NCBI GenBank assembly: GCA_018303785.1 | Contig: JAGVXM010000015.1 | Location: forward strand, 1-37,359 | Origin: Candidatus Pacearchaeota archaeon | GTDB lineage: Archaea; Nanobdellota; Nanobdellia; Pacearchaeales; GW2011-AR1 | Direction of reading: 5' to 3' | Length of the DNA: 37,359 bases | Shown: positions 32,374 to 37,359 of the stretch, in pieces | Layout: each line of letters begins with the position of its first letter | Numbering within the stretch: position 1 is the stretch's first letter | Notes under the pieces: generated by a model | What the model was told of the DNA's origin: nothing | What the model saw: the letters and a program-made list of their open reading frames with translations, nothing else | Database searches by the model: none | Position numbers and translations under genes: made by a program

Positions 32374-32937
32374 TTATTTCTTTCCTCCAGGTACTTGTAG
32401 CATTATTTTTACATGACTCCTTTTAATTCTTCCTTGTCCGAAACGTTTGTGCGGTCGTGATGCTAAATTTGCCATGCAAAATAATTTGTATTTTTCAAGT
32501 TCCATTTCTTGCGTTAAAGCATTTGCCCGTAAATTTTTAAGTAATCTAATAAATTCTTTTGTTGCCGTAATTGGATATCTTCCAGACATGATGTTTCCTC
32601 GTCGGTGAGGTATCTCTCCAATCATAGGAACAGCTCTTTTGAAAGCCATAACTTTTTGTAAATTAGCCAAAGCGTTGTCAATATTTTTATCTCTGATAAA
32701 ATTACATAAGGCAACAGCATGTTTAGTTGAAATGCCTAAATCATAGCCATTAACAATTGCTTCTGTTTTATTGTTTTTTTCTATTTTAATTTTCTTTTCT
32801 TTTTTCTCTGGAGTATCTTTTATTTTTTTATCTTCGGATTTATCTTTCTTAGATTCACTAATAATTTTTTTATCAACTTCTAAAGTTTGTTTAGGTTGAT
32901 GTACCTGTCCAACTGTATGTGATGGTCGTTCTGTCAT
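32374..32937 (-). CDS. rpl22: Ribosomal protein uL22 (L22) with N-terminal extension
   Basis: The core starts at about residue 63 with AIVNGYDLGISTKHAVALCN and continues RAVPMIGEIPHRRGNIMSGR then YPITATKEFIRLLKNLRANA and SRPHKRFGQGRIKRSHVKIM. It lines the exit tunnel. The first ~60 residues are a K/E-rich extension (SKKDKSEDKKIKDTPEKKEK) not found in typical archaeal L22. Confidence 0.95.
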   Translation of the reverse strand: MTERPSHTVGQVHQPKQTLEVDKKIISESKKDKSEDKKIKDTPEKKEKKIKIEKNNKTEAIVNGYDLGISTKHAVALCNFIRDKNIDNALANLQKVMAFKRAVPMIGEIPHRRGNIMSGRYPITATKEFIRLLKNLRANALTQEMELEKYKLFCMANLASRPHKRFGQGRIKRSHVKIMLQVPGGKK

Positions 32938-32938
32938 T

Positions 32939-33355
32939 TTATTTCACTGATTTAGATGCACTTGATCGTGTTGCACCTACTCCTGCCGCTCCATGTTTAA
33001 CTTTTGATCGTGTAGCGGAAAATTCTCCTAATCTATGCCCTAACATTTCGTTCTCTATAATTATTGGAGTAAACGTTTTTCCGTTATGGATTTGGATTTT
33101 CATGCCTATCATTTTTGGAACAATAACAATAGTTCTCAAATGCGTTTTTATATACTTATTTTGTTTAATACTTTCATTGCATCGTAAAATAAATCGTTGG
33201 ATCATATCATATTGTTTCAATACAGTTCTTCGTTCGTTGCTCTTCAATAATTGAGCAAATTCTCTAATTTCCATTGCCTTCAACTCATCAAGAGATTTTC
33301 CTCTATAGGTGAAATCTTTCTTTTTCAAATCAATTTCTTGGTTTTGTTCTGCCAT
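32939..33355 (-). CDS. rps19: Ribosomal protein uS19 (S19)
   Basis: FTYRGKSLDELKAMEIREFA and KTHLRTIVIVPKMIGMKIQI then HNGKTFTPIIIENEMLGHRL then GEFSATRSKVKHGAAGVGAT are the archaeal uS19 blocks. 30S head protein near the A-site finger. Its stop is one base from the L22 start and it overlaps the L2 stop by one base. Confidence 0.97.
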   Translation of the reverse strand: MAEQNQEIDLKKKDFTYRGKSLDELKAMEIREFAQLLKSNERRTVLKQYDMIQRFILRCNESIKQNKYIKTHLRTIVIVPKMIGMKIQIHNGKTFTPIIIENEMLGHRLGEFSATRSKVKHGAAGVGATRSSASKSVK

Positions 33356-34065
33356 TATTTCTTCCTACCTGTTCGTTTAGGCCTCAAATGACCCACTTTT
33401 GCACCAGCCGGAGCATTTCTCTTGGCAATCTTACTTTTAATTCTTTTTCCTCGTCCACCACCGAATGGATGATCTACTGCGTTAACCTTAATGTCGGAGG
33501 TATAATGCCATTTTCTTCCAATAGCTTTCATCATATGATGCTTTTTTCCTGCTTTAACAAGTGGTTTCAATTTTCTACCGTCTCCTGCAGGTACTCCTAT
33601 AATTGCTCGCGCATCCTCAGGCAGTCTAATTTGTCGTCGCTTAATTAAAATTTCAACCACTCCAGGGTCTTTAGTTGTAACAGTACCAAAAGTTCCAGCA
33701 GTTCTTAAAAATACTCCGCCCTTTCCAGGTACTTTTTCAATATTACAAATTCGAGTTCCCTGTGGAATATCTTTTAATCTCATAATATCACCTGTCTCAA
33801 ATTTTTTAGCATCGGGTCTATTTCCAATATAAATTTCACCACCCTCAAATATACCTTCAGCAGCTGGAACAATAAATGAATGTTCGTTAATTTTTATTTC
33901 TGCAAGAGGAGAAGTATGAGCTGGAGAATTTATTAATTTTTTAATAACTGCTTTTCCGTCTATATTTACTGGAGGATACGTAATTCTAAATCTAAAAGCT
34001 CGTCGACGAACTCGATATGCAGGTCCTCCTCGACCTCGTGCTTGTTGTACAATTGTTTTTCCCAT
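33355..34065 (-). CDS. rpl2: Ribosomal protein uL2 (L2)
   Basis: RGRGGPAYRVRRRAFRFRIT is the N-terminus; KVPGKGGVFLRTAGTFGTVT and AVDHPFGGGRGKR carry the KOW-like core and the conserved His near the peptidyl-transferase centre. 236 aa, typical for archaea. Two inserts separate it from L23, its usual neighbour. Confidence 0.97.
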   Translation of the reverse strand: MGKTIVQQARGRGGPAYRVRRRAFRFRITYPPVNIDGKAVIKKLINSPAHTSPLAEIKINEHSFIVPAAEGIFEGGEIYIGNRPDAKKFETGDIMRLKDIPQGTRICNIEKVPGKGGVFLRTAGTFGTVTTKDPGVVEILIKRRQIRLPEDARAIIGVPAGDGRKLKPLVKAGKKHHMMKAIGRKWHYTSDIKVNAVDHPFGGGRGKRIKSKIAKRNAPAGAKVGHLRPKRTGRKK

Positions 34066-34066
34066 A

Positions 34067-34441
34067 TTATTCTATTTGTTCTAATAATTTATTTTTTTCG
34101 GTATAATCTGGATGCCATTGTCCATAGAGAGAGCCTTCACTCACTTTTGATTTATCTGAAATAGATATCATATATGCTTGTCCAAAATGATCAATTTTTA
34201 TATCATGAACATCAACGATCGGATTATAAATATCTCCAAGGCTATGTGATATTCTTTTCAAAAGAGAAATTTTTCCTTCAGAAGTTATTCCTTCATAAAA
34301 AAAGTAGTCTCTATATCCAAAATCAGTCATAGTATCAATGACTGCTACAGGGTCTCCACTTCTTACATTTTCTCGAAAAAAGTTTAATTTTTTTCTATTT
34401 TCCCTTCCCTGTTTAAACTTTTCAATAATGTTTCTTATCAT
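34067..34441 (-). CDS. Inserted small ORF N between L23 and L2, 124 aa
   Basis: MIRNIIEKFKQGRENRKKLN then FFRENVRSGDPVAVIDTMTD and FGYRDYFFYEGI, with ISLLKRISHSLGDIY and AYMISISDKSK. SGDPVAVIDT...FFYEGI follows the same rhythm as RGDVVRVCSK...GTFISQY of ORF I, hinting at a similar barrel. Basic helical start. One base before L2 (TAA T ATG). Function unknown. Confidence 0.72.
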   Translation of the reverse strand: MIRNIIEKFKQGRENRKKLNFFRENVRSGDPVAVIDTMTDFGYRDYFFYEGITSEGKISLLKRISHSLGDIYNPIVDVHDIKIDHFGQAYMISISDKSKVSEGSLYGQWHPDYTEKNKLLEQIE

Positions 34442-34442
34442 A

Positions 34443-34730
34443 TTATAATGCAGCCTCCTCTAATAATGTATTAAAATAATCATAATAAAATTTATCTCTT
34501 ATACCAAATTCTACATGCCAACAAGCTCCCCCACCAGGATAAGAATCGATGGCGTCAATTCTTATTTTATTAGGACTCAATCTATTTATTTCTAAATAGT
34601 AATAAGGTAGCTGCGGAATTTTATTTAATTGTAATACTCCAATTTTTTTATTAGGGTAAGGGGTAGTAACTATTTTTTCCATTGCATTATCTTTTTCTTC
34701 TATCATATTTTTTAATCTTTCTAAATTCAT
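34443..34730 (-). CDS. Inserted small ORF O after L23, 95 aa (paralogue family)
   Basis: MNLERLKNMIEEKDNAMEKI then KKIGVLQLNKIPQLPYYYLE, RLSPNKIRIDAIDSY and the terminal helix YDYFNTLLEEAAL, which matches YDEFEKRLKEAAL (ORF C) and YEKFNSKLTEAGL (ORF G). The N-terminal TL-x-G motif is absent. Joined to L23 without a gap (TAAATG). First insert in transcriptional order. Function unknown. Confidence 0.78.
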   Translation of the reverse strand: MNLERLKNMIEEKDNAMEKIVTTPYPNKKIGVLQLNKIPQLPYYYLEINRLSPNKIRIDAIDSYPGGGACWHVEFGIRDKFYYDYFNTLLEEAAL

Positions 34731-34967
34731 TTAAATCATTCCTAGCTTAGTTGCAATATCAATTGCAGGATTATTTTTATTTAATTTAACATAAGCATAT
34801 TTTTTATTCATTTTGATTAATGTATTTATTGAATCAACTTTAACCTTAAAGCTCTCTTCAATTTGCTTGCGAATTTCTTTTTTTGTTAATCTTCGGTCTA
34901 ATTCAAATACGATAGTATTATCTATTTCAATCATTCGAACAGCTTTTTCTGACATTATTGGTTTCAT
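34731..34967 (-). CDS. rpl23: Ribosomal protein uL23 (L23)
   Basis: MKPIMSEKAVRMIEIDNTIV then FELDRRLTKKEIRKQIEESF then KVKVDSINTLIKMNKKYAYV is the compact archaeal uL23. Exit-tunnel rim protein and SRP docking site. 78 aa, at the short end. The start overlaps L4 by four bases. Confidence 0.95.
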   Translation of the reverse strand: MKPIMSEKAVRMIEIDNTIVFELDRRLTKKEIRKQIEESFKVKVDSINTLIKMNKKYAYVKLNKNNPAIDIATKLGMI

Positions 34968-35863
34968 TTATTCTTCTCCTTAACATTTTTTTGAGTTTCA
35001 GGTTTCATTTCTTTTTTTGCTTTTCTAATTTTTCTAATATCTCTTCGCTCTTCTGTTTTTGTTTCAATTTTTTTTGGTTCATTAAAAAATAATTGCTCTA
35101 AATCATCAACGGCCTTCTCACTAAAAATTGTCAATCGCGCGCCATTTTCAGCAAAATCTGAAACACAAATATCACTAACTTTTTTAACTTCTACCCCCCT
35201 AATTTTTTTGTCTTCATTATTACCAACAACAACCAATAATCCTGACGTTGTTTTGTATTTTCTTCCTCGTGACTTTCCTCTTCCAGCTCTAAGCTTTCGT
35301 TTTTGAATCGCAACAGAAATGAATTCATTTAAAATAGTTTGAAGAGCGGAATTAAATTGCTTTGTATCGAGAGATGATAAGTCGCTCACAATAAGTGGGA
35401 ATGCGACATTTATTTTTTTTGATTCTAACGTTGAATATTTTTTCTTAACCTCATCAACTGAACTGACATAACTTAAAGAAGATAGCAAAGCTTTCCTTGA
35501 TTCTTTTTTGTTGATTTTTTTAATATTTACATTTCCATGTGGCGGATGTGCTCTTCTTCCACCTCGAGTAGATGGTACAATTGCTCCAGCCCATGAGAAT
35601 TGAGTTCCACGTCTCCAGAACGCTTTTTTAGGAATACGGGCCATTCCCTTACCTCTATCCGATTTCCAAACATGTCTTCGTCTTGAAACGTTTCCACTTG
35701 CAGATCGATTCATACCTGCATATAAAGTTGGTGCATTCGGATGCCATTCTCTTTCAGCCTCAACCACTTTTCGAATAATATCAATTCTAATCGGTTCTTC
35801 GAATAATCTCGTTTCTTTTTCCTTTATTTTCTTTCCTTCGTGATTTAATATTTGTAGTTTCAT
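34964..35863 (-). CDS. rpl4: Ribosomal protein uL4 (L4)
   Basis: RASGNVSRRRHVWKSDRGKG-like residues, then GGRRAHPPHGNVNIKKINKK are the tunnel-reaching loop of archaeal L4, followed by the globular domain (LRAGRGKSRGRKYKTTSGLL and ARLTIFSEKAVDDLEQLFFN). 299 aa versus about 255 in most archaea; the extra is a K/E-rich C-terminus (KIRKAKKEMKPETQKNVKEK). Confidence 0.95.
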   Translation of the reverse strand: MKLQILNHEGKKIKEKETRLFEEPIRIDIIRKVVEAEREWHPNAPTLYAGMNRSASGNVSRRRHVWKSDRGKGMARIPKKAFWRRGTQFSWAGAIVPSTRGGRRAHPPHGNVNIKKINKKESRKALLSSLSYVSSVDEVKKKYSTLESKKINVAFPLIVSDLSSLDTKQFNSALQTILNEFISVAIQKRKLRAGRGKSRGRKYKTTSGLLVVVGNNEDKKIRGVEVKKVSDICVSDFAENGARLTIFSEKAVDDLEQLFFNEPKKIETKTEERRDIRKIRKAKKEMKPETQKNVKEKNK

Positions 35864-36840
35864 CGCAATTCTATAAAATCATAATTTTTTTTAAGTTGTT
35901 TTTTTGATGGCCTTAATGGTACAGTGATGAGAACTTGTCTTTTTTGCGGTCCTTGAATGCTTCCTTCGACAATTAAGTAATCCGTTTTAATTTTTCCAAA
36001 ATGTCGGAAACCTTCACCGGGATTAATGTCTTTTTCTTTAATTTCCCCAGAAAAAATAACTTTAATGTTGTTAATAACTCGAGTAAAATATCCCATTTGA
36101 CCTGCCATAGGTTGAGTGAATTCAACACGTGCAGGATGCCATGGACCTCCGCTTCCAGGACCTCGAACTCCTTTTTCAGTTTTGTGTCCTTGAAGATCTA
36201 ATCCAAATCTTTTCGCTGACCCTTGAAATCCTTTTCCTTTCGTAACTCCTCGAACATCAATAAGTTTAGTCTTATTAATTTCTTCATGTAAAAAATCCTT
36301 CAACGTTATTTCTTTAGGAAGTAATGTTTGTATCAACTGAATTTTTTGTTTATTATTTCCAGAAAGACTTAGTTCAACAATGTCCGGAGTTTTTTTTATA
36401 CTTGTTTTCTTTGCTTGAGAATAAACTAAAATGCGTATATCAACTTCCTTATTATCATACTTTTTTAACAGTTCTTCAACAGATTTCTTATTTTCCTTCT
36501 GTATTTTTATTTTCTTTTTTAATTCTTTATCTAAATTTGAATTCAAAGTTTCGTCAATAATTTTTCCATTTTGATATACTCGAACAGAAAGAATTTTCAT
36601 CGAGGGGCATTCAAGAATAGTGACTGGAAGTGTGACTCGTTTCCCTTTCATAACTGAATTAGGCGTGTTATCTTTAACATATGCAGAACCCATCCCGACT
36701 TTGTAGCCTATGAATCCTAACAAATTAACATCTTTTCTAGCTTCAGAAATATAACTCCAATTAACTTTAGGTAAAATTTTTTGTGCCCTTTTTCGAGGAT
36801 AAAATTGCAGGCTACCGTGTCTTATGTGTCCTTGTTTCAT
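35860..36840 (-). CDS. rpl3: Ribosomal protein uL3 (L3)
   Basis: IRHGSLQFYPRKRAQKILPK is the archaeal N-terminus, LLGFIGYKVGMGSAYVKDNT the first barrel strands, and GSGGPWHPARVEFTQPMAGQ then MGYFTRVINNIKV the loop towards the peptidyl-transferase centre. First gene of the operon, with its own TATA box and a leader of about 70 nt. Confidence 0.97.
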   Translation of the reverse strand: MKQGHIRHGSLQFYPRKRAQKILPKVNWSYISEARKDVNLLGFIGYKVGMGSAYVKDNTPNSVMKGKRVTLPVTILECPSMKILSVRVYQNGKIIDETLNSNLDKELKKKIKIQKENKKSVEELLKKYDNKEVDIRILVYSQAKKTSIKKTPDIVELSLSGNNKQKIQLIQTLLPKEITLKDFLHEEINKTKLIDVRGVTKGKGFQGSAKRFGLDLQGHKTEKGVRGPGSGGPWHPARVEFTQPMAGQMGYFTRVINNIKVIFSGEIKEKDINPGEGFRHFGKIKTDYLIVEGSIQGPQKRQVLITVPLRPSKKQLKKNYDFIELR

Positions 36841-36935
36841 TTTAAATTAATAACCAGAAGCCTAACTCATAAACTGAGCCGGTTAGTAAAGACCAACTGC
36901 TATCAGGTTAATTCTAAAAGTATCAGAAAGAAGCC

Positions 36936-36945
36936 ATTTATAAAG
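36936..36945 (-). promoter_or_regulatory. TATA-like box of the ribosomal protein operon
   Basis: On the minus strand AGCTTTATAAATGG is a strong archaeal TATA/BRE-like sequence about 100 bases before the L3 ATG. Transcription would start near 36912, giving a leader of about 70 nt, long for an archaeon where several other genes here look leaderless. Confidence 0.55.
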
Positions 36946-36990
36946 CTTTTGTCAAGTAATTTGTTTTATACTTAATCCATTGTAATAATC

Positions 36991-36999
36991 CTTAAAAAT
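36991..36999 (+). promoter_or_regulatory. TATA-like box of the 71-aa gene
   Basis: CTTAAAAAT is centred 25 bases before the ATG at 37020, the leaderless distance. Confidence 0.4.
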
Positions 37000-37019
37000 G
37001 ATTGCTTTATTGATTAAAG

Positions 37020-37235
37020 ATGGATGAAATAGGGAAAATATATAGAATTCCAGCATTTGAAGGTGCAGCTGATTTGTTAATAGGAAATCTCAGGAAAAGA
37101 GGATATGACGTTGAAGTATCGAACGTTTTGGAAACAGCTGTTTATGAGAAAATTAAGAAAGGCAAGTCAATACAAAGACGAACTTTAGGAATTATTAAAG
37201 ATGATGAATTTCTAGTTTATAATTCAGTTTTATAA
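37020..37235 (+). CDS. Hypothetical protein, 71 aa, divergent from L3
   Basis: MDEIGKIYRIPAFEGAADLL then IGNLRKRGYDVEVSNVLETA and LGIIKDDEFLVYNSVL. Alpha/beta, soluble and balanced in charge. Some small archaeal proteins of this size are nucleic-acid-binding or toxin/antitoxin components, but I see no diagnostic motif. No Shine-Dalgarno; a TATA-like box lies 25 bases upstream. Confidence 0.55.
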   Translation: MDEIGKIYRIPAFEGAADLLIGNLRKRGYDVEVSNVLETAVYEKIKKGKSIQRRTLGIIKDDEFLVYNSVL

Positions 37236-37282
37236 AAGCTTGCTGCTGAATTAAAATTAGGAGCGTGTCTAATAAATAATTC

Positions 37283-37334
37283 TTAAATGAAGTTCACCTC
37301 ATTTAATCATCTGATTAACTAAAGGAGGTGAACT
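37283..37334 (+). promoter_or_regulatory. Candidate translational switch: two mutually exclusive hairpins over a perfect Shine-Dalgarno
   Basis: Hairpin 1: TTAAATGA (37283-37290) with TCATTTAA (37299-37306), loop AGTTCACC. Hairpin 2: AGTTCACCTC (37291-37300) with GAGGTGAACT (37325-37334), ten perfect pairs, hiding the Shine-Dalgarno AAAGGAGGTGA before the ATG at 37335. They share bases 37299-37300 and hairpin 1 also locks the anti-Shine-Dalgarno in its loop. If RNA is formed, 1 would leave translation on and 2 would shut it off. Confidence 0.55.
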
Positions 37335-37359
37335 ATGTTAACTAGATGGAATACGGAAA
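37335..37359 (+). CDS. Start of a gene cut by the window edge (MLTRWNTE...)
   Basis: An ATG follows the strongest Shine-Dalgarno of the window (AAAGGAGGTGAACT). Only eight codons are visible, so no function can be read. Confidence 0.6.

Larger units (their letters stand above)
36841..37019. other. Divergent intergenic region, L3 leader and two promoters
   Basis: Apart from the two TATA-like boxes, the L3 leader (about 36841-36912) contains only short complementary pieces, e.g. TAACC (36851-36855) with GGTTA (36881-36885). These could fold, but are not convincing without comparison. Confidence 0.35.

Noticed and set aside
20352-34730. Idea that the inserts are toxin-antitoxin pairs
   Set aside because: Inserts occur singly as well as in twos, threes and fives, with no toxin catalytic motif (PIN, RelE, HEPN) or antitoxin DNA-binding motif visible.
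20352-34730. Idea that the inserts are introns or inteins within RP genes
   Set aside because: Every RP gene is intact, and each insert has its own start and stop at gene junctions.
36841-36905. tRNA-like or riboswitch-like fold in the L3 leader (TAACC...GGTTA, GGCTC...GAG)
   Set aside because: Stems are only 4-5 bp, no T-arm or anticodon arm can be drawn, and there is no CCA-proximal acceptor. Kept only as an unproven leader.
1-37359. CRISPR array, IS element with terminal repeats, rRNA or tRNA genes
   Set aside because: I found no regularly spaced repeats, no transposase ORF and no rRNA- or tRNA-like segment in any gap.

Overview
The window is AT-rich archaeal DNA. The evidence is an archaeal-type ribosomal protein (RP) operon (eL19, eL32, eS4, aIF1), archaeal SecY, prefoldin alpha, an EMC3/DUF106 protein, an AglB/STT3 oligosaccharyltransferase, and TATA-like boxes about 25-28 nt upstream of several start codons. 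Short intergenic gaps, many small hypothetical genes and several trimmed or K/E-tailed RPs suggest a DPANN-type lineage (Woesearchaeota/Pacearchaeota-like). That lineage call is an inference and cannot be proven from the window alone.

Layout. (1) 1-5550: accessory genes. These are a partial zinc-finger-like C-terminus, a hypothetical protein, a B12-binding radical SAM protein, a frameshifted sugar-isomerase-like TIM barrel, an SDR epimerase/dehydrogenase, a PHP-like phosphoesterase and a YdjM-like membrane protein. (2) 5586-13528: a minus-strand protein N-glycosylation and surface-glycan locus. Transcription runs from a 47-aa zinc ribbon through AglB/STT3, a Cys-rich membrane protein, an F420/NADP-reductase-like protein, a GlcNAc-1-P transferase homologue, a flippase-like membrane protein and two GT2 glycosyltransferases. 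(3) 13621-17465: SpoIIM-like protein, prefoldin alpha, VanZ-like protein, EMC3/DUF106 and SecY, with an orphan start-less ORF directly behind SecY. (4) 17466-19801: a small island of hypothetical, secreted, membrane and HTH proteins that separates L15 from SecY. (5) 19802-36840: the RP operon on the minus strand, from L3 to L15. (6) 36841-37359: the L3 promoter region, a small divergent gene, and the start of another gene whose perfect Shine-Dalgarno lies in a possible two-state hairpin switch.

The most unusual feature is the RP operon. Fifteen small ORFs (60-152 aa) sit between RP genes, all on the coding strand. Most are joined stop-to-start with gaps of 0-4 nt or short overlaps, and none interrupts an RP gene. 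In order of transcription they lie after L23 (two), L22 (one), L5 (one), L18 (one), S5 (two), S3 (three) and L30 (five). None matches an RP I recognise. Several resemble each other: an N-terminal TL[DE]-x-[LIF]-[TA]-x-G motif in four, a C-terminal helix like Y[DE]xF-x3-L-x-EA-x-L in three, and a matching L[TA]xG...EW block in two neighbours. I read them as a diverged family of paralogues that has repeatedly colonised gene junctions in the operon. Function is unknown.

In addition, the block S3-L29-aIF1, which in most archaea follows L22, has moved between S5 and L30. Inserted ORFs sit at or next to each edge of the moved block and in the vacated slot. One insert (100 aa, before L15) is bracketed by near-perfect 25-nt direct repeats, which gives a trace of how such genes may have been added.
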